Below are positions 1 to 8,947 of a stretch of 64,000 nucleotides of DNA, piece after piece; position 1 is the stretch's first letter, and each line of letters opens with the position of its first letter. The translations under genes were made by a program, and so were the position numbers. Source of the DNA: Flammeovirga yaeyamensis (GTDB taxonomy: Bacteria; Bacteroidota; Bacteroidia; Cytophagales; Flammeovirgaceae); NCBI RefSeq assembly GCF_018736045.1, contig NZ_CP076133.1, positions 1,364,001-1,428,000 of the forward strand, given 5' to 3'. The notes beneath the pieces are model-generated. The model worked only from the letters and a program-made list of their open reading frames with translations, ran no database searches and had not been told where the DNA came from.

Positions 1-1648
1 TCAGTTCATAAGTTAGACCAAATCGAGGCAGTAATGCATTTTGATCTTTCGATACTTTCTCACCATTTTCAATACGCACATCTTTATAATATTCTTGGCG
101 CACCCCCATTAATAAATGCCATTTTTTGTAATCCAATTGTTCCTGAATATAGAAGCCCATCGTATGATTTTGAGTATACGATCCAGCACCCATTTGAATC
201 GATCGGTTGGGATCATAATAATAGTCATTAGGATTACTATTTCCGTACTGAGGATTGTCTAAATCAAAATCAGGTACTCCATCTGCCTCACCTCTTGCTT
301 GTCTTTCGTTTTTATCATAGGTTTTGCTTGAATAATCGAAGCCAACCATCACAGTATGTCCTACTTTACCAGTATTGAACTTGGATACAAAATAGTTTGT
401 GATATTGTCCGCATTTTCATATTCATCACGCTCAACATAGCGCATTTCTAAAACACTTGGTGTAATGTATTTACCGTTTGTTCTATGTTCGGCCAATTCG
501 CCTGTAGAACGGAACATCATATAAGAGGAGTTAAACGATAACCAATCCGTGATCTTTTGGTTCCAAGAGAAAGTAGTATACAAGTTATTTAGTTTCAAGT
601 AGTCTCCAGGTTGTGACGTAGACAAAGTAATTGGTGTCTGATTTAAATCAGTACTGCCTTCATAATTGGGTTTACCTCTGTCTAGTTTTGTGTTGTTTTG
701 CATATAGACCACATCCACATTAAAACGGGTATTTTCGTTTTGAATATAAGATACTGACGGAGCAATATAGAATGACTCTCCGCCCATATTATCTCTAAAA
801 CCATCTGTAGTTTGGTATCCCGCATTCAATCGGTATAAGACTTTTTCATTTTTGGTTAACGGACCTGTTACATCGACATTGGCCTTGTAAGTATTAAAAC
901 TTCCGGCAGAAACGGTAGCAGAACCTTGTTGAACAGTCAGTGGTTTTTTGGTCACAAAGTTTATGGTACCACCAGGGTTTGTATTGGCAAATAGGGCAGA
1001 AGCAGGACCTTTAATTACCTCCACTCTTTCATATAAACCAATAATAGGTTGTGTCCAGAAGTTAAATGCGGTTTTTAATCCGTTGACCAATTGTCCATCC
1101 TGATTTCTGTATCCACGTACCGTAAAATCGTTATAAATCGTATATTGGTTTACACCCGATACATTTCGAACCACATCACCTAAATAATAAGCTTGCTGAT
1201 CCAATATTAATTCTTTAGTGACGGTAGAAATCGATAAAGGAGCGTCTTTTATCATCGTTCCTGTCCTTGTCGCACTAAAAGTATAAGCATTATTGTACGA
1301 TTCGTTTTCTACACCAATAATTTCCACTTGTTGAAGCTCTCTAGTATTCTCTTCTAAAGTGAAATTCTGTTGTATATTTTGATCTTTTTGAATAGTAACG
1401 GTCAGTGTTTGTTTCTTATAGCCCACAAAATAGGCTACTAATTGATGTTCACCCTTAGGCACATTATTTATTCTATATTCTCCGTTTTCGTTGGTTGTAG
1501 CACTTAATTTCGAATTAAGAATACCCACACTTACGGATAGAAGTTTATTCCCATTTTGATCGACAACCTTACCTTGAATCGTTTGTTGTGCAAATAGTAA
1601 AGTGGGGAATAAGAAAGTTATTATAGTGAAATATCTCTTAGCAATCAT
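1..1648 (-). CDS. TonB-dependent siderophore receptor, 3' end outside window
   Basis: Outer-membrane receptor expected to import a ferric siderophore using TonB energy. My own translation of the minus strand reads from ATG at 1648 to the window edge with no stop, giving about 549 residues. A signal peptide (MIAKRYFTIITFLFPTLLFA) is followed by a carboxypeptidase-D-like beta-sandwich at about residues 22-100. The plug domain begins near residue 125 with GTMIKDAPLSIS and contains VRGYRNQDG and ERVEVIKGPAS, then NPGGTINFVTKKP, which are typical of the FhuA/FhuE/FpvA-type siderophore receptors. Barrel strands follow, with the usual aromatic-rich repeats. The C-terminal part of the barrel is missing because it lies before base 1. 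The substrate is not determinable. No regulator or siderophore genes are visible on this side. The family call is strong, the ligand is inference. Confidence 0.93.
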   Translation of the reverse strand, partial: MIAKRYFTIITFLFPTLLFAQQTIQGKVVDQNGNKLLSVSVGILNSKLSATTNENGEYRINNVPKGEHQLVAYFVGYKKQTLTVTIQKDQNIQQNFTLEENTRELQQVEIIGVENESYNNAYTFSATRTGTMIKDAPLSISTVTKELILDQQAYYLGDVVRNVSGVNQYTIYNDFTVRGYRNQDGQLVNGLKTAFNFWTQPIIGLYERVEVIKGPASALFANTNPGGTINFVTKKPLTVQQGSATVSAGSFNTYKANVDVTGPLTKNEKVLYRLNAGYQTTDGFRDNMGGESFYIAPSVSYIQNENTRFNVDVVYMQNNTKLDRGKPNYEGSTDLNQTPITLSTSQPGDYLKLNNLYTTFSWNQKITDWLSFNSSYMMFRSTGELAEHRTNGKYITPSVLEMRYVERDEYENADNITNYFVSKFNTGKVGHTVMVGFDYSSKTYDKNERQARGEADGVPDFDLDNPQYGNSNPNDYYYDPNRSIQMGAGSYTQNHTMGFYIQEQLDYKKWHLLMGVRQEYYKDVRIENGEKVSKDQNALLPRFGLTYEL

Positions 1649-1767
1649 TTTTTGATAAATACAGGTTTACAATGATGTCGCAATGTATTTATTTTATTTA
1701 GACTGATTACAAATAAAGAATCTTAAAAATGCTAATAACACTAAATACTATTTACTAGAGATTAAAA

Positions 1768-1802
1768 AAAGGGCTTTTCAGAAGTTCTCTGAAAAGCCCT
1801 TT
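1768..1802 (-). terminator. Intrinsic terminator of the T9SS repeat-protein gene
   Basis: A perfect 15-bp stem (arms 1768-1782 and 1788-1802, 5-nt loop) lies 20 bases past the stop of the 1529-aa gene. Read on the minus strand it is followed by a run of T residues, so it terminates that gene before the TonB receptor. Confidence 0.9.
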
Positions 1803-1822
1803 AATATAGGATCAACTATTAA

Positions 1823-4800
1823 TTATTTTTTGATAAACCTTTTATGGATAATCCCTTTGGAGGTCTGAATTTTTATAATGTATACTCCTGTATTTAATTC
1901 ACTTACATCAACTATCTCTTGATGGCTATTAAGCACTAAACGTCCCTCAATATCATAAATTGATGTTTGATTTATCATCAAATTATCTTTTTTATTAAAA
2001 GAGAGAGTAGATGAGGTAGGGTTTGGAAAAACCACAATATCATTTGATGTTCCATTTGAATGAATACCGTTAACGTCAGTAAGGTTTACTACTACTTCCT
2101 CATAATTTCCAGAATAATGACTACCACCATCAGTAGTTAGAAGCACTCTTAATTCACCTAAATCAGAAAAGCTTAACTTTGATCCATCTAATTTTCCTGG
2201 ACCTGATAGAACTTCTATTTTCAGGTTTTGTCCAGTGGTTTTTACTTCAACATCCCAAGTAGGATTTTCTAATATATTAATCGATTCCGGTAAGTTGTGA
2301 TGGAGGTAAGGAGAATAGCTTGCGTAAGCATTTTCATAATCTATCCATTTATTCTGTGAGCTATCCCATATAATAGATGAAAGCTCATTTTCAACATAAT
2401 TACCCCCGTAAAATTCCTGAGTATCTTCATCCCAATAAATTTTATGTTCACCATCAATTAGATATTCGGTAGAATAAGTACCCTTTTCATCAATTAGGTA
2501 ATAATGACTCTTGAGTCTATCATAATTCATTCTCCCTAATTTTTTGATATCCTTCCAATTATCAGACAATAAATACTGAATTATAGTAGTATTAAAGCGT
2601 TGTTCTTTTCCTTCGTGTAAGTGGTAATTATCTACTGAATTTTTGTGTCGGACATAAGGCGTCCAAGTCAAATCTCCTGTCTGATAATAAAGGTATTCAT
2701 CAGCATCATATTCACGCGAATAACCTTTTTTACTTGTTCCAATCCATTGTTCATTATACCAAACATATTCTTCGGAACCTCTAGATTTGGAGTTATCATC
2801 AAACACGACTTGGTTTAAATGATTGTTTACCCATGTATCATTTGTATAATACCAACTCTTAGAATCATCAGTACTATTAAATTCTCCATATTCATGTTTA
2901 TAATTTGGAGTCCATTTAGCTCCATCAAAAACATATTGTATTAATACTTTATCATTTCTATCAATATCTGATATTTTAACCCAATCTTCGCTGTCAAAAT
3001 CCCAGTGGTAAATTTCTTCCTTTATGCTGCCATCCTCTTTACTAGAATGATCATATCTAGTTTGACCAACCATTTTATCATGAACCAAAGAACGTTTATA
3101 GAATTCGCCTCGACTTTTAAGGAATTTATTGTCATTGTCGTTTTGAGTGATATTTACAGTAGAATCCATCATCACCCATTCATCATTAACATATTCGAAA
3201 TTAGCATTGGCATTTTCATTACCATTGTCGTCATAATAAAATCGTTTTTTAGTAGATAAATGATATGATATTGTTCCATCCAATTCCACATTAGAACGAT
3301 ATCTAATATTTTCATGATCTCTTTCTCCTAATAATTGGTAAACTTCTTTTGTTTTTAAAGCAGTTGAGCTTTTGATGATAGAATGTAGCATATTATCAAC
3401 ATAGCTATAAGTATAGGTTTCTGTTTCTTCCCATACATCAACGTTCAATTGATAATAAATTCTTTCAGAAAGTTTATTGTTCATATAGATCTCTTCCACC
3501 TTATAGAGACCATTAGAAGAAATCCATTCTTGAGTAGCATCATTCCAAAAAAATATTATTAGGAATATCAATTCGTTGCCAAATCGTTCATAAGTAGTTA
3601 GTTCTTTATCAAGTCCAATTTCCTTTAAAATAGAATGGATAAATACCTTATTTGAGGTTTGATAAGTAGTCGTCACTGTTTGTTCCACTTCATCATTCCC
3701 ATTATAATTTGATTGCACAATTGAATTATCAAGAATGACCCATTCAACACGAGATGCAACCTCAAATTGTTCCGATATACTATTCCAATTTTCGATAATT
3801 TCGTTTTGCTTTTCACCACTTGGATAGAAATTGGTCGTTTTTATCGAACTGCTTGATACAGTAGATGGAATTTGATTGACTTGATCAAAAGTATAATGAG
3901 TTTGTTGATGCGTTACTTTTAAGTCCTCGTATGTTGTACTTTCAATTTCTTTATCATACCAAATCCCTTGATGTTTTTCAGATTCTTTATAAGCTATTAG
4001 TTGATTATCATCTCCATAAGATCTTTCTATTTTAACCAAGTAATAATCATCAATGTTCTCGTTATAAATACTATCTAAATGATAGGTTTCTTGTTGGTTT
4101 TCATTAAAGCGTTTCTTTGTTGATTTGATGTGTTTCCAATCATTATTATTCCATGTATACATACTTAATGAAGTAAATAATTGATCTGAATCCTCATGAT
4201 ATTCGTAGTTGTATTTTTGACCACTTGCTATTTCTTCATCAGCATTATAATTAAAATAATTATCGGATATTATCCTTCCAGAACTATCATAAGTAAAGTT
4301 TTTTTCGTTTATTTTATTTCCTTTTGAAAAGGTGATTATCTTAATAAGATTCCCAAAACTATCATAAAAATAGTTGATTTTATTATAAGGAATTTCTAGA
4401 AAATCAGTTCGTTGATCATTTGCGTTAAATGTAGTTTCTTCAACAACGTGGAATAAATCTTTAAAAAGAAAATCATATTTTACTACATATTTTTGATATA
4501 GGACAAATTCATTATTTACAAAAAGGTAACTAATACTAGTCTGTACTTTATTTTCTTTGTCGTTTTTAAATTTACTTTTATGTCGACTACTTATTTCACC
4601 ATTTCTATAATTATAAGTTAGAGATTCCCTAAATCCTTCAATCGTTTTACTTGATTTTTTTTGAGTGAACCTCCAATCTTTTGTAACAGAATCCCACTCA
4701 TATAGATAATTGTAACTTTCCTTATCCTTATATCCCCAGCGATTAAGGTAGGTTCCTTCCCATTCGTTCGTTGAAATATTACCTCTGTATGAAACTCTAA

Positions 4801-6412
4801 TATTTTCTCCACTACCAGTTTTAATAACTTTAATCCATTGATCATTTTCTCCAGTGTAACCTTCCATTATAAATGCTTCTAAAACCTCATCATAATAGAA
4901 CTTATCTTTCGATGAATTCTCCCATGCATCAACTATGTAGCGTTCTTGTATAATTTCAGAATCACCCACTTCTGTTGTTCGAGTTTGTGGTTGCCAATCA
5001 TCCGTTGTACTAGAAAAAACAGTAGTAATAGTAGAGTCACCACTATATCGAATTTCTGATTTATAATTTCTAAGATCATTTATCTTATTGTTATAGATAC
5101 GGATCAGATTATTTTGATCGTCGTATTCAAACCGAGAAGTATTTATTAATTCTGCATCCTTAGTATCATTTATTAAATATTTTCTTTTAACTGACATTAA
5201 ATCAAGATCATTGTACTCGTATTCCTCTTTAAAAATTAACTGAAGAGGACCATGATTGCTCATCTTAAGGAAGGATTGAATACTTATTTTATTGCCTTTT
5301 TGATCGAACTCGTATTCAGAAATTACAAAGGAATTATTTTTTGTATATATATCAATGTTATTCCTTTCGATACGTTTTTCAACTATTTTCCCATCAATTT
5401 CAATCAAATCAACCTTTGTAGATTGTTTTAACTGCCAATTATTTCTAGCATAATTATAATCAAATTCAGTCCATTGATAATAAGTAGGAGTGTAGTCAAA
5501 TTCTTCTTTCCTTAATGGAATAAAATCTTGTAAGTAATCCGAATACTTATCTTCTTGAATGGAGGTGATTTCTAGATATTCATCGGAAGTAAATTGTTTA
5601 ATTTCTCTTGATTGAGGAACAAATTCATCTCTTGAGTAATCATACAAAACATATACTTCTTCAATACTAAAATTCTCTAAGAAATAGTATTCCCTACCAT
5701 GTTCAGGGAAATCTTTCCCATTGCTGTGTATGTAGAAAAATGTGCCATGATAATTTTCATCATAAACATGCTGGGTGTATTCTTTTAAGGTCGAAATCCC
5801 ATTTTTATAAAAATAGGTTTCTTCTTTCAATAACCTCTGTTCAGCATCATATGAGTAAACATCTGAACGCGAATGTACCGAATCACCATCCGATATTTTA
5901 TGGAACCAAACCAATGAATCAATTTTTATTTCTACTTCATTCAATTGTCTCATTGATGAATACTTTACAAAATTTCCTTGGGACGAATATTTCGTTTTTA
6001 ATCCTTTTAGATCTAAAATATCTATGGTAGGTATTTTGTGTTTTTCTAAATTTAAATCAGATACTTTATTTTCAGGAAATTGATTTTTAAGTTTCAAAAA
6101 TGATTTACGTTTCTCATCGAAATAAAGGCTATCTTTAGCATCAATAATAAATTTCGATAGATAATCATTTTGATACAATTTGGGTAATTGATTTTCTTCC
6201 TGTTCACTTAAAGAGGGTAAACTGATTTCCACATTTTTATCATTTACACGATAAGGGGAAGCGACACCTTTTTTGTTAAATGAATAGATTTCTTGATGTC
6301 CTTCTAAGAGAAGCTTAGACGCATCGATAGTCTTAAGTTCTGTGGTTTTCTGTGCATAAGCATGAGAAAAGAATAGCAATAGAACAATCAGTTGCTTTAA
6401 AAAGAGTTTCAT
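1823..6412 (-). CDS. Giant secreted repeat protein with T9SS type A sorting domain
   Basis: A 1529-residue protein with a Sec signal peptide (residues 1-20, ending SHAYAQ). Its last 75 or so residues form a typical T9SS C-terminal sorting domain: VVFPNPTSSTLSF, then IYDIEGRLV, then LNTGVYIIKI and terminal KRFIKK. It should therefore cross the outer membrane by the type IX system and be released or anchored at the surface. The 1300 residues between consist of degenerate repeats of roughly 45 residues, each with an aromatic-rich strand pair such as EYDDQNNLIRIYNN or YDSFGNLIKIITF and a W-containing strand. They resemble YD/RHS-type beta-repeats without the RHS core motif. A segment before the CTD (near WDVEVKTTGQNLKIEVLSG) looks like an Ig-like fold. 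No catalytic motif is seen. Role unknown; surface adhesin or shell is a guess. Confidence 0.88.
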   Translation of the reverse strand: MKLFLKQLIVLLLFFSHAYAQKTTELKTIDASKLLLEGHQEIYSFNKKGVASPYRVNDKNVEISLPSLSEQEENQLPKLYQNDYLSKFIIDAKDSLYFDEKRKSFLKLKNQFPENKVSDLNLEKHKIPTIDILDLKGLKTKYSSQGNFVKYSSMRQLNEVEIKIDSLVWFHKISDGDSVHSRSDVYSYDAEQRLLKEETYFYKNGISTLKEYTQHVYDENYHGTFFYIHSNGKDFPEHGREYYFLENFSIEEVYVLYDYSRDEFVPQSREIKQFTSDEYLEITSIQEDKYSDYLQDFIPLRKEEFDYTPTYYQWTEFDYNYARNNWQLKQSTKVDLIEIDGKIVEKRIERNNIDIYTKNNSFVISEYEFDQKGNKISIQSFLKMSNHGPLQLIFKEEYEYNDLDLMSVKRKYLINDTKDAELINTSRFEYDDQNNLIRIYNNKINDLRNYKSEIRYSGDSTITTVFSSTTDDWQPQTRTTEVGDSEIIQERYIVDAWENSSKDKFYYDEVLEAFIMEGYTGENDQWIKVIKTGSGENIRVSYRGNISTNEWEGTYLNRWGYKDKESYNYLYEWDSVTKDWRFTQKKSSKTIEGFRESLTYNYRNGEISSRHKSKFKNDKENKVQTSISYLFVNNEFVLYQKYVVKYDFLFKDLFHVVEETTFNANDQRTDFLEIPYNKINYFYDSFGNLIKIITFSKGNKINEKNFTYDSSGRIISDNYFNYNADEEIASGQKYNYEYHEDSDQLFTSLSMYTWNNNDWKHIKSTKKRFNENQQETYHLDSIYNENIDDYYLVKIERSYGDDNQLIAYKESEKHQGIWYDKEIESTTYEDLKVTHQQTHYTFDQVNQIPSTVSSSSIKTTNFYPSGEKQNEIIENWNSISEQFEVASRVEWVILDNSIVQSNYNGNDEVEQTVTTTYQTSNKVFIHSILKEIGLDKELTTYERFGNELIFLIIFFWNDATQEWISSNGLYKVEEIYMNNKLSERIYYQLNVDVWEETETYTYSYVDNMLHSIIKSSTALKTKEVYQLLGERDHENIRYRSNVELDGTISYHLSTKKRFYYDDNGNENANANFEYVNDEWVMMDSTVNITQNDNDNKFLKSRGEFYKRSLVHDKMVGQTRYDHSSKEDGSIKEEIYHWDFDSEDWVKISDIDRNDKVLIQYVFDGAKWTPNYKHEYGEFNSTDDSKSWYYTNDTWVNNHLNQVVFDDNSKSRGSEEYVWYNEQWIGTSKKGYSREYDADEYLYYQTGDLTWTPYVRHKNSVDNYHLHEGKEQRFNTTIIQYLLSDNWKDIKKLGRMNYDRLKSHYYLIDEKGTYSTEYLIDGEHKIYWDEDTQEFYGGNYVENELSSIIWDSSQNKWIDYENAYASYSPYLHHNLPESINILENPTWDVEVKTTGQNLKIEVLSGPGKLDGSKLSFSDLGELRVLLTTDGGSHYSGNYEEVVVNLTDVNGIHSNGTSNDIVVFPNPTSSTLSFNKKDNLMINQTSIYDIEGRLVLNSHQEIVDVSELNTGVYIIKIQTSKGIIHKRFIKK

Positions 6413-6602
6413 TTCGTAATAAATTAATCTTCGAGGCTTTTTGTGTTTGCTTTAAAAGCCAGTAAATAGTTTGTTAAAAAAAGTAGTTTGCAGTACTTTA
6501 TTTGGGGAAGTTAGTAAAATAATATAACGGATAATGTGATCGTATATTAAATTATGTTAATCAATATAAATCGAAATACATTTTTATAAATATGATAACG
6601 AA

Positions 6603-7145
6603 TTAGCTCAAAGTATCTTCTTCATCCATATGTACATTGTTATTTGTATTTGGATTAATTTTTTTAATTGGCTTTTGTAAAGCCAAGTTATTTGGATAGG
6701 AGATATCGACACCATCATCAGTAAGAATTCGAATATTAAATAAGGTGATATTAGTAATAATTCCTTCTACCGAATTTTCACCTCCATCTTGGATACGAAT
6801 TTTATCGCCAATTTTAAATGGATAGGCAAAAAACAAAATCAAAGAGCCTGTGATGTTGGAAAGCATCGACCATTGGGCAACAAAGGCTACAGCAGTTAAG
6901 GTAAAGAAGGAAGTGACAAATACAGAGAAACCTTGAAGGGAAACATCCCATATAAAGATCATCCCAATAAATACCAATATGGTATAGATCACTCCAAAAA
7001 AGTTACTGATGTACATTTTTCTGTGAAACGAGAATCCCTTTCTTTCAGTTATTTTGGTTAAATATTTTTTTGTGATGGCTTGTACAAGAAATGCCAATAC
7101 TATGGCACAAACAGTAAATAGTAATTTTCCTTCTAATTGATCCAT
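6603..7145 (-). CDS. Small MscS-family mechanosensitive channel
   Basis: Inner-membrane channel expected to open under hypo-osmotic tension. The 180-residue protein has membrane segments at about residues 7-26 and 47-68, and a third, pore-lining one at about 75-98. The MscS signature follows: SNITGSLILFFAYPFKIGDKIRI, then a short beta-domain (EGIITNITLFNIRILTDDGVDISYPN). It is much shorter than E. coli MscS (286 residues) and lacks most of the alpha/beta vestibule; the tail after residue 160 is hydrophilic and acidic. It lies 72 bases downstream of the Omp85-like gene, on the same strand, so it may be the last cistron of that envelope operon or have its own promoter. Family call firm; gating and ion preference unknown. 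Confidence 0.9.
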   Translation of the reverse strand: MDQLEGKLLFTVCAIVLAFLVQAITKKYLTKITERKGFSFHRKMYISNFFGVIYTILVFIGMIFIWDVSLQGFSVFVTSFFTLTAVAFVAQWSMLSNITGSLILFFAYPFKIGDKIRIQDGGENSVEGIITNITLFNIRILTDDGVDISYPNNLALQKPIKKINPNTNNNVHMDEEDTLS

Positions 7146-7217
7146 AATGAAATTTGTTTGTACAAAGTTAAGAAGAATCTAATTTAGTTTTTTTCTTTTT
7201 TTATTCTAATCACAATT

Positions 7218-8324
7218 TTAAAACGCTTCACCAAAGCCGATATAAAAGCCATTATTTCCATCAACACCAACAGCATAGTCAATACGTAGATTAGTATTAT
7301 TCTCTCTGTCTATAAGGAAACGAAGTCCTCCCCCTAAACTACTTTTCTCAAAGCTAACGTTATTCCAGTCATCAAAAACATCACCCTGACCAGCAAATAG
7401 GGTAGCCCCCCATCTTTTATAGATGGTAAATCGGTATTCTGCCTGTACACTCAACATGTAATTATCTCTGTAACGTCCTTTATAATATCCTCTCATATAA
7501 CTGTTAGAGCCTATTTTAGCCAATGTATTGAATGGATTTACTCCAAAATTATTTATACTATTAAGCTGAAAAGCTAACACATTTTTAGAGTGAAAAAGAT
7601 GTAGGTATTTACGAAAATCCAAACTTAATCTAACATTTGATTTCTGAAGGTTTTCTTCAGAGTAATGACCTGAAGCAGCAATGACTTGAAGAAAATGACC
7701 CTGTTGAGGGTTCAAGATATTTTTGCGATTATCAGATGATAAAGCCATTCCCCAATGTGTAATTTGATAATCCTTTGTACCTAAAATTTCTTGATTTTTT
7801 ATCAAGCCATTTTCTTCATTAGAGGTCATGTTAAATTCATTGACATGAGAGAAATAAGCCCCTAAATAGATACTTTTATAAATTTTTCTCTGAAGCTGAA
7901 TATCAACTGTAAAGATTTCACTCTCGAAAGATTCTTTTTCCTCTTCTTGAGTATTATTTCCTATTCCCCAGAATAAATCAGGGAATTTTTTATACATCAC
8001 CGTTCCTTGGGTTAACCAATTTCCTTTTCCAAAATTCAACTCCCAGTTAATATCTGAGATCATCTGATTATTCTGAGTATAATTAAATTCCACATCCATA
8101 GTAGACCTCCTGTTCAAAGAAGTATCTCCTAAATGTAAAGTGAATAATGCTACTGCTCCTAAATAGCCTTTAGTTTCAGGTGCATAACCAATCGTAGGTA
8201 GAGGAAGTACTTTCCATCTTTTAAATGAAGTGTTTACCTGACTAGAATCGGTTGGCGTTTGAGCATAAACAGTACCACAGAACAATAATCCAATTAAGAA
8301 ATTGACGTATTTTCTTTTCCCCAT
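7218..8324 (-). CDS. Omp85/BamA-like outer-membrane beta-barrel protein without POTRA domains
   Basis: A 368-residue protein with a signal peptide (residues 1-21, ending GTVYAQ) and then only beta-barrel-type sequence. The Omp85 loop-6 signature is visible as SNSYMRGYYKGRYRDN followed by SVQAEYRF, and the chain ends in phenylalanine (YIGFGEAF), as outer-membrane barrels usually do. The full-length family (BamA, TamA) carries N-terminal POTRA domains, which are absent here; it is closest in type to the stand-alone 'surface antigen' barrels. The start codon lies inside the upstream VTT gene (31-base overlap), which implies translational coupling. Function is unknown: lipid or protein export across the outer membrane is a family-based guess. 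Confidence 0.85.
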   Translation of the reverse strand: MGKRKYVNFLIGLLFCGTVYAQTPTDSSQVNTSFKRWKVLPLPTIGYAPETKGYLGAVALFTLHLGDTSLNRRSTMDVEFNYTQNNQMISDINWELNFGKGNWLTQGTVMYKKFPDLFWGIGNNTQEEEKESFESEIFTVDIQLQRKIYKSIYLGAYFSHVNEFNMTSNEENGLIKNQEILGTKDYQITHWGMALSSDNRKNILNPQQGHFLQVIAASGHYSEENLQKSNVRLSLDFRKYLHLFHSKNVLAFQLNSINNFGVNPFNTLAKIGSNSYMRGYYKGRYRDNYMLSVQAEYRFTIYKRWGATLFAGQGDVFDDWNNVSFEKSSLGGGLRFLIDRENNTNLRIDYAVGVDGNNGFYIGFGEAF

Positions 8325-8947
8325 TTGCTTGATTTAAATAGTTTACCAATTCCCCAAAAAATAACCGAAATGCCCAATACAATAATAAAACTAATAGACC
8401 CCAATTGATCATCGTATTGTAGTAGCTCACCAGAATAGGCGTAAATAAAAGCACCAGGTAAATACCCCAGAAAACTATAGAAAAACATTTTACTATATGA
8501 GATATTCGAACAACCAGCCATAATACAAATACTCTCAGATAATAAAGGAATTGGCCTTGAAACGGCCACAATTAATATTCCCCATTTTTGTATTAGTTCA
8601 GAAGCTTTGTTTTTTTCTTTATCAGATAAAAAACGTTGAATTAATTGTGGCTGTTTACCTAAATAAAAACCAATAAAGGTGGAAATCATTCCTCCAATTA
8701 CAGACAGTATTGTCCCTTCAAACCACCCAAAATAATTACCATTACCAATCATAATTAAACTACCTGGAATAGGTAAGATAATATCTAAGCTTAATAAAGT
8801 AATCGATGCTATTTTCATCTGAACTACATCCAATTCAAACAAAGGTGTCGGATCTTCTAAAATTGGAATTTTAAAGGCAACAACAATCCCAAAACTTACC
8901 AAGAAAAAGGTAATTAAAGAGAAAGTTAGTGTAATTAGTTTTTTCAT
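8294..8947 (-). CDS. VTT-domain (TVP38/TMEM64, DedA-like) inner-membrane protein
   Basis: A 217-residue polytopic protein with about five or six hydrophobic segments. It shows the VTT (SNARE-associated) pattern: GNGNYFGWFEGTILSVIGGMISTFIGFYLG with its small-residue helix packing, then the conserved SRPIPLLSESICIMAG (R-x-x-P ... A-G) re-entrant segment. Bacterial members of the DedA/TMEM64 superfamily are linked to phospholipid scrambling and membrane homeostasis. It overlaps the upstream 649-aa gene by 4 bases (stop and start interlocked) and the downstream barrel gene by 31 bases, so all three are translationally coupled. That coupling suggests a shared envelope role. Substrate not determinable. 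Confidence 0.87.
   Translation of the reverse strand: MKKLITLTFSLITFFLVSFGIVVAFKIPILEDPTPLFELDVVQMKIASITLLSLDIILPIPGSLIMIGNGNYFGWFEGTILSVIGGMISTFIGFYLGKQPQLIQRFLSDKEKNKASELIQKWGILIVAVSRPIPLLSESICIMAGCSNISYSKMFFYSFLGYLPGAFIYAYSGELLQYDDQLGSISFIIVLGISVIFWGIGKLFKSSKWGKENTSIS

Noticed and set aside
34-231. 65-aa plus-strand ORF at the left edge
   Set aside because: Antisense to the TonB receptor frame, which reads through with clear homology; it is a shadow.
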